Below, one piece after another: positions 1 to 9,917 of a DNA stretch of 64,000 nt (its first letter is position 1; the number at the start of each line of letters is the position of its first letter). A program made the translations under genes and the position numbers. The notes beneath the pieces are model-generated. The model saw only the letters and a program-made list of their open reading frames with translations. It had not been told where the DNA came from and searched no databases. The DNA is from Burkholderiaceae bacterium (GTDB lineage: Bacteria; Pseudomonadota; Gammaproteobacteria; Burkholderiales; Burkholderiaceae_D), in the NCBI GenBank assembly GCA_031291325.1, contig JARLJG010000074.1, positions 26,068-90,067 of the forward strand. Direction: 5' to 3'.

Positions 1-568
1 CACCGGCGGCGTTGAGCGCGCGCAATTGCAGATTCAACCCTGCACCGACCGCCGGATAACTGATCTCATAGCTGCCGTCCGTGCCGGTTTTTGTTTCGCC
101 CAATTTCACGTCTCGACCGCCGAAGCCGATACGGTAAAGCCGTACCGTCACGCCGCCGGCTGTTAAACCATTGTCGAAGCTCAATGTACCATGGACGGAT
201 GCCGGCGGCGCGGTCGCGGTCGGCGGCGTGATCACAATCGGGATCGCCGGCTGCGCAGGGGCGGCAGCCGATGCTGCCGGCGTAGCAACCGCCGTCGAAG
301 TTTTCAACGCCGCCGACACGACGGGGGTTGCGGGCGGAGCTGCAGAAACCGCCCCCGCGAGTTTGGCCGCAGTTTGTGCATCCACCGAACCGGTCACAGG
401 CAAACCGTTTTTTTGCTGGAACTGCTGAACAGCCTGTTGAGTACCGCTGCCGAATGTTTTCTGCGTAATTTCCGCCGCAGGAATTGAAAAGCCTTGCTGC
501 TGCAGGGTTGTGTGCAGTAATGCTACGTTGTCGCCGGTGGCGCCAATTGAAAGCAGAGGGTCTGCCAT
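1..568 (-). CDS. Tc toxin A-subunit-like protein, N-terminal part (runs off window)
   Basis: Partial: translation from the ATG at 568 stays open to base 1 (189 codons). AGGAGA lies about 7 nt before the ATG. The first ~70 residues form a peptidoglycan-binding-1-like module (start MADPLLSIGATGDNVALLH, then QKTFGSGTQQAVQQFQQ and TGSVDAQTAAKLAG). An Ala/Pro-rich linker follows, then a beta-rich transthyretin/carboxypeptidase-regulatory-like segment (VHGTLSFDNGLTAGGVTVRLY). This order is known from the N-termini of some TcA-like proteins with a neuraminidase-like region. The gene lies 174 nt downstream of the TcB-TcC fusion on the same strand, which supports the TcA reading. TcA subunits form the receptor-binding, membrane-inserting translocation channel. 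The domain calls are fairly secure; TcA identity depends on sequence outside the window. Confidence 0.75.
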   Translation of the reverse strand, partial: MADPLLSIGATGDNVALLHTTLQQQGFSIPAAEITQKTFGSGTQQAVQQFQQKNGLPVTGSVDAQTAAKLAGAVSAAPPATPVVSAALKTSTAVATPAASAAAPAQPAIPIVITPPTATAPPASVHGTLSFDNGLTAGGVTVRLYRIGFGGRDVKLGETKTGTDGSYEISYPAVGAGLNLQLRALNAAG

Positions 569-742
569 TGCATTCTCCTATTCGGATTTTCTGTTTCGGT
601 GCATTTGAAAATGACACTACGCAAAAATAGTAAAACAACCTTTAAGACTGTTGAATGAGATGACTCAATCCCATAACTCAAATTAAATTTTTCACGATCT
701 GTTTTTTTCGCCTCTTGGCCTTATCATTGTCGAAAATTTGTG

Positions 743-3700
743 TTAGTTCTTTCTGGACGAGTTAAGCTGAACAAGTCTATCTTTCATCAATGTAGCGACG
801 TCCGATGGAATTCGATCCTTGAAGTTGGCCAAAGTTGTCTGAAGATAAGATTTGGATTGCTTCAGAATCCACTCCTCTACATATTGCTTAGGTAACAACC
901 GCCCGATGATTGGATCAGTTCCCAAGTCATGCCTTTCTACTTTTATTCTTTCGACGGTTCCTTTTCCGGGACCGAGACTGACCTTTTCCTTTATAGCAGC
1001 TCCCGTAGCATCGGTTGCCACCTTATATTCCACCCAGTCGAATGGCTCTCCAGGTTGAGAATAGGCACGATGTCCGTAGACCCTTGCCCCAACCGGAAGC
1101 CCACGGACAAACTCCTCAATTCCTGAATTCACGCAAATGCCGCAACCATGAAATACAATTTTTACGTCATTGGTTATAAAAGGTCGCAACAATTTTGCGA
1201 ATCCAGGCGCCGTGTCACTGACGTAATGCGTGCCTTCGCTCCCACGACGATATCGTCCCTTTGGATTCGCGTCGAAACCGCTCTGAAGGTGGCCGAGCGA
1301 GTGGATTTCACTCACTTTCTTGCCTGTTGCGATGCTCGCATCACGGACTTGCTCGAAGAGCAAACCTCCTCCGGTGTGAGTGCCGTGAACACCTTCTTCT
1401 ATTTTTTTCGCTTTGCTAACATGTGTCGCCTTTAAAATCCGCGCTAGTGCGCTTGCAGGACCGCTTGCTCCATGCGGATATTCCTTTTCAACTTGTGCAG
1501 ACACGACCGCAACTCCTGCTTTACCGTCCAGATCTTTTGATATCGTTACTCTACCGTGCACGTATTCATATCGACAAAGGCTATCCGCGACTCCTGATGG
1601 ATCAACTGATACCCATCGTCCGAGCCAGCACGCGTAATAGCGCGCTCCGTGATAATTAAGCCCACTCTCCTCGTCTTTTTCCATCCCGGTAAAGCGATAG
1701 CGCTTAAGACTGACCTCGGCTGTGCTGGGTCCTCCCTGATAGGCGGTAGAGCCGAACGGGTGATACTCCTCATAAGAAATGATTTGCGCCAGGTCGTCCA
1801 ATTCCAGGCAGGCCGAGCCGAGATGATTGCCGTACTGGTAGCGATACAGCGCGCCCGTTGGCAGTGCCGCATTATCGGTTTGCAGGACCTCTTCCACCAG
1901 CAGCACGCGGCGCTCGCCGTCCATCACATGCAGCGTCTCGATCTGCTCGACCAATCCGGAAGCGTTATACCGGCGGTAGATTTCCAGGCCGCCCAGATAG
2001 ATGCGCTCCCACTGCTTATGGGTTCCACTTTGATTTTCGTTGACCTTGCGCGTGCGCTGCTTCGCCGCGTCATAGTTGTAATACGTCCAGCCGCCACCGA
2101 CCCCGTTGAAGGCCCGGATCATGTCGCGGTAATCCCACAGCGTATAGGCCGCCGGCCCAACATTGGCAAGGTTCAGCATATTGCCGTGCGCATCGTATTG
2201 ATAAGCGACCGCCTGCGTTGGGTCGCCGGTATTCGTGCCGCTCAGGCGATTGCTGTCGACCGCATATTGATACGCCCGCGTCCAACTGCCCAGGCTGCCG
2301 GCGCTGTGGCGCATCTGCGCCATATTGCCGACCGCATCGTATTGATATTGCTCGGTATAGTTGCGTAGCGCATTGGCCGCCGTGACTGGAAACGCCACTT
2401 GCATTGGCGCGGCGTCGATCTGGGTCGGCGCACCTGTTGCGGCGCCGTTTTCCCGGCCGCTGGAGGCGATCAAGCGATACAGCGCGTCGTAGGTATACAG
2501 GTTTTGTGCATCGACCTGTTGGTTGCCGAAGAACGCCGGGGCAAACGCGTCGTCGCGGATCTGAGTTATATTGCCGACCGGATCGTAGGTATAAAACAGG
2601 TTTTGCAATACCTTGGCATCGGTCAGCTGTCCGCCGCTGTCGGGAAAGGTCGGATCGAAACCGGGCCGCGTGGTGCGCAACTCCACCAGGCGGAAGGTTT
2701 GCGCATCGTATTGATAGCGCGTGATAGTGCCGTTGCCGTGCGTAATCGCTTGCCGCTGGCCCTTGGCATCGTATTGCAGCGCCTGGATCACCGCAGTGCG
2801 CTTGCTGCCTGCCCCTTCCGTGTAACCGGTTGCGGTTTTGGTGGCGCCAACCACCAGATCCTCGCCTTGCAGCAAGCCGCGCTGGTTGTACTGCGGCTCA
2901 TACACTGCCACGCGGGTGCCGTTGCCGCCATGCCAGTTATACAGGCGCGTCATGCGATTGAGCGCGTCATATTCCGTGACATGAAAGAAGGTTTCGCTCT
3001 CCAGATTGGGATCGGGCACCGCGACCGACGCGCTATGCCAATCCACCTGTGGCGCCTTGTAATCGGCGACCAGTTGACGTTGCACGGCCATCACATTGCC
3101 CTTGAAATCCACAGTATTGGTTTGCAGCAAACCGCTGGGGTCGAAATGCCGCACCAGCCGCCCGCAAAGATTGTTCGCCTGCGCATTGGCGACCTTGCTG
3201 ACCGCATCGACGTATTCATAGCGCCCGACCATCTGCGCCGGGTTGGCATTGATCGTCAGCCATTCCTCGGTGGGCCGATGCAATGCGTCGTAGCGATAAA
3301 AGAACACCCTGCTTTCATCGGTGGCTGTGCCGGTATTATCGCGGCTCTGGTTGAAGTCCCAGGTTGCAAGCGGCTTGCCGATGGCATCGATCAAGGTCCA
3401 GCGGTCGCCCGCGTCCATGCTGTGCTGATACAGCAGATTGCCGGCCATGTCGAAGCCCGGCACGTAGCCGCCGACCGCATCCGTGGCCTGGCTGTTCGGC
3501 ATCGGCGGCAGAACATGCTGAATCACCAGATTGTTGCGGGCGTCGCGGATCCACAGCGTCTTGCCCTCGGCGTCGAGTCTGGAGAACGTTAGCAGGGCTT
3601 GATCGGCCGACGGCACCGGATCGCCAGGATATTGCTGACGGTTATGCACGATCGCGACCACGTTGCGCCCCAGGCTGTCGAGGAAAGCCACGGACGGCGT

Positions 3701-6700
3701 GTTCGCATGCACGGCCGTCAGTTGCGCGGCGCGCTGCTGCTCCGCGCTCGCGGTGGCGGCGCTCATCGCTGCATACCAGGCGTTGCCAACTTCCAGCACG
3801 GTATCGTTGGCGTCGTAGGAACTGACTTGCCACGGCGTATAGTCGACCCGGCTGTAGGAGCCGTCGGGCCGTTCGGTGCGCACCAACTGATCGGCGGCGT
3901 CGTAATACAGGATGCTGGTGACGCCGACTTCGACCGGCTCTTCAAAACGATGTTCGCTGGTGCTGAAATAGGGTTCGTATTGCTTGACCGGCTTGCCCTT
4001 GTTGTTGACGATGGTCTTGCCCGAGGCGATCCAGCGCAAGGCGGTGCTGCCGGTATCGGGCTCGGCCTGCATTTTCTTGACCAGCAGCTGGCCCATGCCG
4101 TCTGAATATTCGAACGCGGTTTGCAACGCACTTTGCTGGTTGGGCGGCAATTGCGCGACATGCTGCTCGCGCAAAATGGTGCAGGCCGACGGCGGATGCT
4201 GGCCCCATTGCAGGCTGCCGTCGGCGGCCTGCGTTTCGCCGAAATAAGTCAGGTTGCGCACGGTGGCGCCGGCCAGCAGTTGCTGCGCGGCGTTGACATC
4301 GTAGGCGCCGGTAAAGAACGGGATCAGGCTGGCCGGTGCCGGGTTGGAAAAAGTATCGGTAAAGGCGGCGAGGCTGTCGCCCTCGCTGCCCTTGCCGCGC
4401 AGCGCCAGCGCGGTCGGCATGCCGAGGATGTCGAGCGCCAGCTCGGACAGGTTGTTGTTGGCGTCCTGCATCTGCGTCGCTTTCAGCGCGCGGAAGTCGA
4501 AGCGCGTGACTTGCACCGCATTGCCCTGGGCGTCCTTGCTCGATTGCAGGTAGAAGTCGTAACCGGCGTCATAGGTCAGGGTGGTGACGTTGCCGAACGG
4601 ATCCGTATAGTCTTGCGGCTGATAGAAATGTTGAGCGGCAGTCGCGGTAAGACCGGCGATGCCGCTGGCGATCCAGTATTCGTCCGTCGCCTGCGCACCG
4701 AACAGGCTGCTCAGCGCGGCGCCGCTTAGGTACCCGCTCTTCGTCGCGTCCTGCAGCGTGGCGCGGACGGCGGCGCCGCCCGCTGCAGGGATGTCGAGCT
4801 TGTTGCCGGCGCTTCCCGCGAAAACTGCATTGAGCAAGTCGTCGGTCAGCGCCAGCTTGTATTGCTGGTATACGAGGCCGAGCGTACCGAGCGTGCCCAG
4901 CGGCAGCGCGGCGCTCAGGTCGTCCCTGAGAAACATGGTGCGGTGATGGGCGATCTTGCGCATGCGCGGTGCGTTGTCGGGCGCCACCTGCTGGTACGGC
5001 AAGGCGGCGACCGTGATCGGCACAGCGACCGGTGACGGATATTGCGCGCTGAGCGCATAGGCGCGCAGGTCGTCGAGCGTGAAATAGCGCCCCGCTGCGG
5101 GCGCGATCCCGGTCAGTTCGAAGGTTTGCACATCGAACGGCTGACGCAGCCGATAGTTCACGGTCGGCGCTGGATTTTGCGGGTCGAACGAATCGATCGC
5201 ATCCGGCGTATAGCGCGTTTCGGTATACACCAGGTGGCGTTCCTGCTGCACTGCCTGGATCGCCGTCAATTGCTGGGCGCTAAGCGCCGCATCCTGATAT
5301 TGGCGCACGCGTGGATAGCCGGCAGCGACTGCTTGCTGCACGTTGCCGTAATCGTCGAACGACAGGTTGAGCGTGTGGGCGATGCGCGGGTCGGGCTGCA
5401 GGTTCGGTGATCGCAGGTCGAGATCGTAATGGTAGGTGAGTGCCTCGCTTTCACTGACCAGGAACGCCGCGTACGGATTCGCCGCCTGCGGCTGCAGCAT
5501 GCGGATGCTGCAGCTGTGATAGGCGGTGGAGTACAGACGTACCGGCACTTCACGGCCTTGTTCAAGCGCGTTGACATCGAGCTCCATGACTTCCTGACGC
5601 AGCATCATGCCTTTGCACGCACGCAGCGCTTCGCGCCATTCGTCGGCGGTCGGATTCTGCGACACGATAGTCGGCTGCGGCAGCGATGCTTCGCTGAATA
5701 CCTGATCGACTGTCGGCGCGCCCGGCAATTCGGCCAGCCAGTGGGGAAAGTATTCGCTTTCGTACTGATTCAGAATGCGCGCCTGGTCGAGGTAGACGCC
5801 GGTGTGATACCAGGTGACGGTCTTGACCGGCGGCTGATACAGGGTCTTGTCGGACGCGATATACGGGCTGGCGCCGTTGGCGGCGGCGAACACGCCGAAA
5901 CTCTGGTTGTCGATTTGCTCGACTCGTCCGAAGCCGCGGAACTCGCGCTCGACGCCATCGAAGTAGCCGTGATGGTAGCTGTAGCTGCTGGTGAACACGG
6001 TTTTCCGCCATTGATCGGTCAGCGCGACTTGCGCCACGCAATGCACCGGGAACGGCAGACGGGTAATCCAGCGCTTGCCGGCCAAGCGGTCGGCCAGATA
6101 GAACCGGGTCGACGGCGCGTATTGCACCTGGGTTTGCGCGCCCAGATTATTTTTTGCGGAGACCAGCAGATGCGGTTTTTGTCCGCCCATCAAGTCGATG
6201 TAATACATCTGCCGGCGCGTCGCACCCGGCAGCGAGGTGGACCACACCAGGCAACCGGTGCCATTGCCCAGCAGATCAAGTGCCATCACGCTCGACAAAT
6301 TGTCAACACGAGGAAATTGCGGCAACCGCCGGGCATCGCTCCAGCGGTTGCCGGACTGATTGAAATACAGTCGCACGCCGTCCGGAGCCAGGTAGACCAG
6401 GTCGGTACTGCCCGAACCGTCCAGGTCGACCAGTCGAATCCGGCTCTGGCTAAACCCTTCGACCGTGTCGAGGAAAGGCGCATTGTCCATCGCCACCTTG
6501 CTGCCGAAGCGGCCGTAGCCGAGGTTCGGCCAGTAACAGATTTCGCTGTTGCGGACGCGCACCAGATCGGCCAGGCCATCGCCGCACATGTCGGCCAGGA
6601 AGATCGATTGGGTGCCATCGGCAAACAGCACGCACGGGCCTTTTTCTTCATCGAGCGCGCGGCACACCCGGCCGGCGCGTCCGTAACCGCCCGCGCCAAT

Positions 6701-8458
6701 CGACGGATACCAGGAAAACGCGTTGTCTTCGGTGATCAGGATGTCGGCCAGGCCGTCGCCGGTGACGTCGACGAAGCGCAGATTGGGATCTTTCCAGTCG
6801 ATGTTGGGCAACGAGGAGAAGGCCTTGAACGGATTCCATCCGGCTTCGTTCGAACGCTGGAAATACCCAGGCTGGGCGGCGTCGAGTTCGACCACGTCAA
6901 GCAGGCCGGAACCACCTAGATCCATCAATTGCTGGCCGCCGTGCAGCTTGGGCGGCGGCAGGGTGGTCAGCCGCTCCAGCGGGGCGAAGCGGGCGCTCGC
7001 GGGAGCCGAATCGCTTGATGGAACACTGATGTTGCGCTTGTAGAACCAGGCGCCGCCTTGCTCGACCAGCAGGCCGTGCAGGCCTTCGCCATCGAGATCG
7101 GTCCATTGATAGTTGCTGCCGTCGACTCCGATCGGCAGGTTGTCGAGGCTATCGCGATCAACCTCCTGAATGTTGTCGTTGATCGTGGCTTGACTGTAGT
7201 CGAATTCGACCGGCGGCAGCGATCTCTTGTAATAGGTCGCAAAGTTTGCGTTGCTCTTCACTTGCACCGGCACACCGGCATTCTGCAGATAACCCGATTG
7301 CGTGACGCTACGGATGAACGAGGCGATCCGGGTGCTGCCTTTCCAGGCCAGTTCGGTGTCGACCGGCGGCGCTTGCGTGGTGTCCAGGTCGTGGTAGTCG
7401 AATTCGGTCGTTTGCACCAGGTAAGGATCATTGCCCAATTCGGTGAAACTGTGGAACATCAGGGTGCGCAGGCAGCGCCGGTAGGTGCGTACTTCGAAGC
7501 CGGCGCGATGGCTGGAGAACGGGTCGGGCCGCACCGGCCAGGCATCGGCAGCACTTGCACCGGCGCCGGCCAGCGCTTGCAGGGTCTGGCCGGCGGCGCC
7601 AGGCAGATCCTGGTAATGCCCTTCGCCGTAATCGAATACCAGTTGGAACAGCCATTGCGCTTGCGTCAGGTCGGGCTGCACCAGGCGCGAGACGCGGTTA
7701 CCGTACCAAATGTGCTTGATATAGCGATTGGTCTTGCGAACGGCGTCGCTGCGATTTTTTTCGTGGGCGGCCGCGAGGTCGACACCGTTCGCGTTGTCGC
7801 TGACGTAGTCGTAGACGATCGCATTGCCTTTGTCGTCGTAGCTCTCGCAGATGAGCCAACTGTAGACGTGCGTCGGGTCGTCCGGGTCGACGACCTGGCT
7901 GGCGCTGGTTTTGCCGTAGACAGTGGTGACGTTGTCGCGGCTGATCGTGCGCCAGTAGGCGACGCCCGAGTGCGCGTCGGTCCAGCGCTCGATGCGGGCG
8001 AACTGACCTTCAATACGAGGTCGGTAGCAGCGCACCTTGAAGCCGTCGATGGCGGTGTCGGCGATGCTGCCGTCGGCCTGCAGCAGCGGCACCAGGTCTT
8101 CCGCGCCGGACAGGATGAACAGGTCGGAATCGGCGGCATCCGCGTAGCGCGGCAATCCTTTGTCGGTCTTGCGCTGGATGGCGGGCAACCCCAGGCTCCA
8201 GCCGTAGCCGAACGGGCCGTTACCGGAACCCGAGTTGTAGGTCAGCGACAATTGCGGCCCGAAGCCGGAACGCCCGGGCGAGACCGCAATCGGCACGCTC
8301 ATCGAACCGGTGCCGTTGACTGGGTTGGCGGTGAACTTTTCGCCGATGCCGTGCACCGCACCGCCGCCCTTGGGCAATGCGATTTGCGGCGCCTTGACAG
8401 TAAATTTCTGGTCGCTGCCCTGGCCATCGGATTCTGCTGCGGTTGCGGATTTGTTCAT
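743..8458 (-). CDS. TcB-TcC fusion: SpvB/TcdB + RHS cocoon + C-terminal toxin domain
   Basis: 2571 residues. Residues ~25-330 are an SpvB domain (GSMSVPIAVSPGRSGFGPQL, then FGYGWSLGLPAIQRKT). Residues ~440-700 hold FG-GAP/VCBS-like blades (DLDGEGLHGLLVEQ, FVDVTGDGLADILI) as in TcdB. RHS/YD repeats follow, then the RHS-associated core (YHGARYYACWLGRWVSVDPSG) ending near residue 2289, with the Asp residues of the known self-cleaving aspartyl protease region. In Photorhabdus TcB and TcC are usually separate (~1480 and ~960 residues), so the length fits a fusion. The last ~282 residues (743-1594) are unlike the core and visibly more AT-rich, as expected for a hypervariable effector swapped in behind RHS. 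They carry HSLGH (~2386) and VKIVFHGCGIC (~2436), which resemble the His and Cys motifs of caspase/DUF4347-type folds; that part is inference. No signal peptide is seen, as usual for TcB/TcC. Confidence 0.9.
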   Translation of the reverse strand: MNKSATAAESDGQGSDQKFTVKAPQIALPKGGGAVHGIGEKFTANPVNGTGSMSVPIAVSPGRSGFGPQLSLTYNSGSGNGPFGYGWSLGLPAIQRKTDKGLPRYADAADSDLFILSGAEDLVPLLQADGSIADTAIDGFKVRCYRPRIEGQFARIERWTDAHSGVAYWRTISRDNVTTVYGKTSASQVVDPDDPTHVYSWLICESYDDKGNAIVYDYVSDNANGVDLAAAHEKNRSDAVRKTNRYIKHIWYGNRVSRLVQPDLTQAQWLFQLVFDYGEGHYQDLPGAAGQTLQALAGAGASAADAWPVRPDPFSSHRAGFEVRTYRRCLRTLMFHSFTELGNDPYLVQTTEFDYHDLDTTQAPPVDTELAWKGSTRIASFIRSVTQSGYLQNAGVPVQVKSNANFATYYKRSLPPVEFDYSQATINDNIQEVDRDSLDNLPIGVDGSNYQWTDLDGEGLHGLLVEQGGAWFYKRNISVPSSDSAPASARFAPLERLTTLPPPKLHGGQQLMDLGGSGLLDVVELDAAQPGYFQRSNEAGWNPFKAFSSLPNIDWKDPNLRFVDVTGDGLADILITEDNAFSWYPSIGAGGYGRAGRVCRALDEEKGPCVLFADGTQSIFLADMCGDGLADLVRVRNSEICYWPNLGYGRFGSKVAMDNAPFLDTVEGFSQSRIRLVDLDGSGSTDLVYLAPDGVRLYFNQSGNRWSDARRLPQFPRVDNLSSVMALDLLGNGTGCLVWSTSLPGATRRQMYYIDLMGGQKPHLLVSAKNNLGAQTQVQYAPSTRFYLADRLAGKRWITRLPFPVHCVAQVALTDQWRKTVFTSSYSYHHGYFDGVEREFRGFGRVEQIDNQSFGVFAAANGASPYIASDKTLYQPPVKTVTWYHTGVYLDQARILNQYESEYFPHWLAELPGAPTVDQVFSEASLPQPTIVSQNPTADEWREALRACKGMMLRQEVMELDVNALEQGREVPVRLYSTAYHSCSIRMLQPQAANPYAAFLVSESEALTYHYDLDLRSPNLQPDPRIAHTLNLSFDDYGNVQQAVAAGYPRVRQYQDAALSAQQLTAIQAVQQERHLVYTETRYTPDAIDSFDPQNPAPTVNYRLRQPFDVQTFELTGIAPAAGRYFTLDDLRAYALSAQYPSPVAVPITVAALPYQQVAPDNAPRMRKIAHHRTMFLRDDLSAALPLGTLGTLGLVYQQYKLALTDDLLNAVFAGSAGNKLDIPAAGGAAVRATLQDATKSGYLSGAALSSLFGAQATDEYWIASGIAGLTATAAQHFYQPQDYTDPFGNVTTLTYDAGYDFYLQSSKDAQGNAVQVTRFDFRALKATQMQDANNNLSELALDILGMPTALALRGKGSEGDSLAAFTDTFSNPAPASLIPFFTGAYDVNAAQQLLAGATVRNLTYFGETQAADGSLQWGQHPPSACTILREQHVAQLPPNQQSALQTAFEYSDGMGQLLVKKMQAEPDTGSTALRWIASGKTIVNNKGKPVKQYEPYFSTSEHRFEEPVEVGVTSILYYDAADQLVRTERPDGSYSRVDYTPWQVSSYDANDTVLEVGNAWYAAMSAATASAEQQRAAQLTAVHANTPSVAFLDSLGRNVVAIVHNRQQYPGDPVPSADQALLTFSRLDAEGKTLWIRDARNNLVIQHVLPPMPNSQATDAVGGYVPGFDMAGNLLYQHSMDAGDRWTLIDAIGKPLATWDFNQSRDNTGTATDESRVFFYRYDALHRPTEEWLTINANPAQMVGRYEYVDAVSKVANAQANNLCGRLVRHFDPSGLLQTNTVDFKGNVMAVQRQLVADYKAPQVDWHSASVAVPDPNLESETFFHVTEYDALNRMTRLYNWHGGNGTRVAVYEPQYNQRGLLQGEDLVVGATKTATGYTEGAGSKRTAVIQALQYDAKGQRQAITHGNGTITRYQYDAQTFRLVELRTTRPGFDPTFPDSGGQLTDAKVLQNLFYTYDPVGNITQIRDDAFAPAFFGNQQVDAQNLYTYDALYRLIASSGRENGAATGAPTQIDAAPMQVAFPVTAANALRNYTEQYQYDAVGNMAQMRHSAGSLGSWTRAYQYAVDSNRLSGTNTGDPTQAVAYQYDAHGNMLNLANVGPAAYTLWDYRDMIRAFNGVGGGWTYYNYDAAKQRTRKVNENQSGTHKQWERIYLGGLEIYRRYNASGLVEQIETLHVMDGERRVLLVEEVLQTDNAALPTGALYRYQYGNHLGSACLELDDLAQIISYEEYHPFGSTAYQGGPSTAEVSLKRYRFTGMEKDEESGLNYHGARYYACWLGRWVSVDPSGVADSLCRYEYVHGRVTISKDLDGKAGVAVVSAQVEKEYPHGASGPASALARILKATHVSKAKKIEEGVHGTHTGGGLLFEQVRDASIATGKKVSEIHSLGHLQSGFDANPKGRYRRGSEGTHYVSDTAPGFAKLLRPFITNDVKIVFHGCGICVNSGIEEFVRGLPVGARVYGHRAYSQPGEPFDWVEYKVATDATGAAIKEKVSLGPGKGTVERIKVERHDLGTDPIIGRLLPKQYVEEWILKQSKSYLQTTLANFKDRIPSDVATLMKDRLVQLNSSRKN

Positions 8459-8628
8459 GCAGGCTATCCAAGTTCAATATTGATCTTGTGCAAATCGGCC
8501 ATCCCTTGTTGGCGCCGGGACGGGGGTCAATACATTTCGCCTTGAATCTGATAATGCGTCGCCGACCTTCATACAACGCGCGCATTATTCATCGAGTATT
8601 ACTATATTATTAAAATAATTTACTTTGT

Positions 8629-8652
8629 AAAATCCCATAAATATGGGATTTT
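8629..8652. promoter_or_regulatory. Perfect palindrome upstream of the Tc toxin gene (operator candidate)
   Basis: Two perfect 11-bp arms (AAAATCCCATA / TATGGGATTTT) separated by AA, 171 nt upstream of the TcB-TcC start, in the space between that gene and the divergent zinc-ribbon gene. The core TCCCATAAATATGGGA recurs as TCCCATATTTATGGGA at 36701 and TCCCATGAATATGGGA at 62626. It is followed by T residues, but the other two copies are not, so a regulator binding site is likelier than a terminator. Confidence 0.5.
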
Positions 8653-8868
8653 TAACAATTTTAAATGAATGATATGCAGGTCGGCGAGACCAGGGAAACC
8701 TCGATTTTCCTGATTTGACCCAAGAGGAAGAACGGGTTGTTAGCGACCTAAATCAGCAATTTGCTCATTGAAATATTTCGATGATGCAACGAAATTGCGC
8801 CGGCCAGCACCTCGTTGTGTGGCAGACAATACTGTCGTTCGCTCATGCAGTCGGCATGGAGAACGACG

Positions 8869-9228
8869 ATGGAAACCAAACGTTGCGCTGCCTGCGGGCA
8901 AGAATTCCAACTCAAATCCCACTCGCCCCGCCAGGCCTATTGCTCCGAGCCGGCCTGCCAGCGCGCCCGCAAACGCCGATGGCAAAAAGAAAAACTCCAG
9001 ACGGATCCCGACTACGTCGACAACCAGGCTCGTGCACAGCAGGCCTGGTGCGACCGCCACGCCGATTACTGGCGCAATTACCGCAGCGAGCACCCGGATT
9101 ATGTGGACCTGAATCGCGAAAAGCAACACGACCGCAACGCCTGGAACCGCAGCAAGGTGATTGCAAAGATGGACGTGTTGACCGTCGAAATCAGAGTGCC
9201 GTCGCACCTTTCGAAGCTGCATCGCTGA
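8869..9228 (+). CDS. Small Cys-rich zinc-ribbon protein of recombinase loci
   Basis: 119 residues from ATG 8869, preceded by GGAG at 7 nt; an upstream in-frame start lacks such a site. The N-terminus has CAACGQEF followed ~20 residues later by YCSEPACQRARKRRWQKEK, a Cys4 zinc-binding pattern next to a basic stretch. The rest is hydrophilic and rich in Asp, Arg and Tyr (DPDYVDNQARAQQAWCDRHADYWRNYR). Proteins of this type commonly sit immediately upstream of large serine recombinases, and a recombinase remnant follows here at 9353. A DNA- or protein-binding accessory role for the recombinase is inferred. The reading frame itself appears intact. Confidence 0.7.
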   Translation: METKRCAACGQEFQLKSHSPRQAYCSEPACQRARKRRWQKEKLQTDPDYVDNQARAQQAWCDRHADYWRNYRSEHPDYVDLNREKQHDRNAWNRSKVIAKMDVLTVEIRVPSHLSKLHR

Positions 9229-9352
9229 TTGCAAGGAGAGGACTTGCTCGAATTCATGCCTTTCGGCTGTTATCGTGTAAGCATGTTTTCCTGCGACATC
9301 ATGCTCGGATGCCGGCGCCGGAATTCCTTTAACGACTTTGGAGTCGACGCCT

Positions 9353-9690
9353 ATGCTGAACGACCAATCCGCTAACTTCGGCATCGCATCGCGCGGCGAC
9401 TCGCCACCGCCTACTGCGATGCGCGCCGTGGAGTGCGTTCGGATGTGGACCGAACACCAGCAGTATCCGCAGAAAACCAGGCCGCCAAGATCCGCGAATA
9501 CGCCAGCCGCCGGCATATCGAGATCATCCGCACCTACGCCGATGCCAGCAAGAGCGGGCTGCGCATCGACGGGCGCGAGGCGCTGCAGCGGCTAATTCGG
9601 GATGTGGAAAACGGCGATCCCGGCTTCCAGATGATACTGGTGTATGACGTCACCCGCTAGGGCCGCTTCCAAGATGCAGCCGAAAGTCTT
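9353..9690 (+). pseudogene. Serine recombinase (resolvase/invertase), N-terminal remnant
   Basis: Two frames together spell the start of a resolvase-type serine recombinase. Frame one, from ATG 9353, gives AVECVRMWTEHQQYP. Frame two continues ENQAAKIREYASRRHIEII, RTYADASKSGLRIDGREAL and QMILVYDVTR. The frame changes near 9470. The codon after VYDVTR is TAG where relatives have Trp, followed in frame by GRFQDAAES, so there is also a nonsense change. The match stops near 9690, where an unrelated gene begins on the other strand. The catalytic Ser would sit in VRMS-T; here the position reads VRMWT, so that Ser is also lost. Non-functional. Confidence 0.8.
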
Positions 9691-9906
9691 GTAATTTTCC
9701 AGATCACTCCCATAAACTTGGCCGGGCGCGAAAGGAGGAAGCTTATTCGCGTACGCTTGTGCTGGCGCAAATCCATAACTCAGAGAAGTGTCACCGTCTG
9801 AAATCGTAAAATACATATGCCCGGCAAATGCCGGGGTAGTCTTTCCGATTGCGGGGTTGTACTCTGGTGTGCCCGGAGGGGCCTCATAAACGGTTAATGT
9901 TGGCAT
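9592..9906 (-). pseudogene. Truncated gene with GHM..SYGFAP motif, fused at its 3' end to recombinase DNA
   Basis: The start is well formed: AGGAGG sits 6 nt before ATG 9906. The first ~75 residues look like a genuine protein (FAGHMYFTISDG, LSYGFAPAQ, PPFAPGQVYGSDLENY). They resemble the N-terminal part of a family found in toxin and type VI contexts whose members carry a conserved His early and a Cys later, as in NlpC/P60-like enzymes; this link is from memory and weak. The last ~30 codons are antisense to the recombinase remnant, so the original 3' half, including any catalytic Cys, has been lost at a junction near 9690. It may still be translated. Confidence 0.5.
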
Positions 9907-9917
9907 AATTTCCTCCT

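Noticed and set aside
5429..8545. Long plus-strand open frames of ~496 codons
   Set aside because: They are antisense to the TcB part of the toxin gene, a by-product of GC-rich codon use.
8629..8652. Palindrome read as a rho-independent terminator
   Set aside because: The stem is AT-rich, it lies upstream of two divergent genes, and its two relatives lack T-runs.
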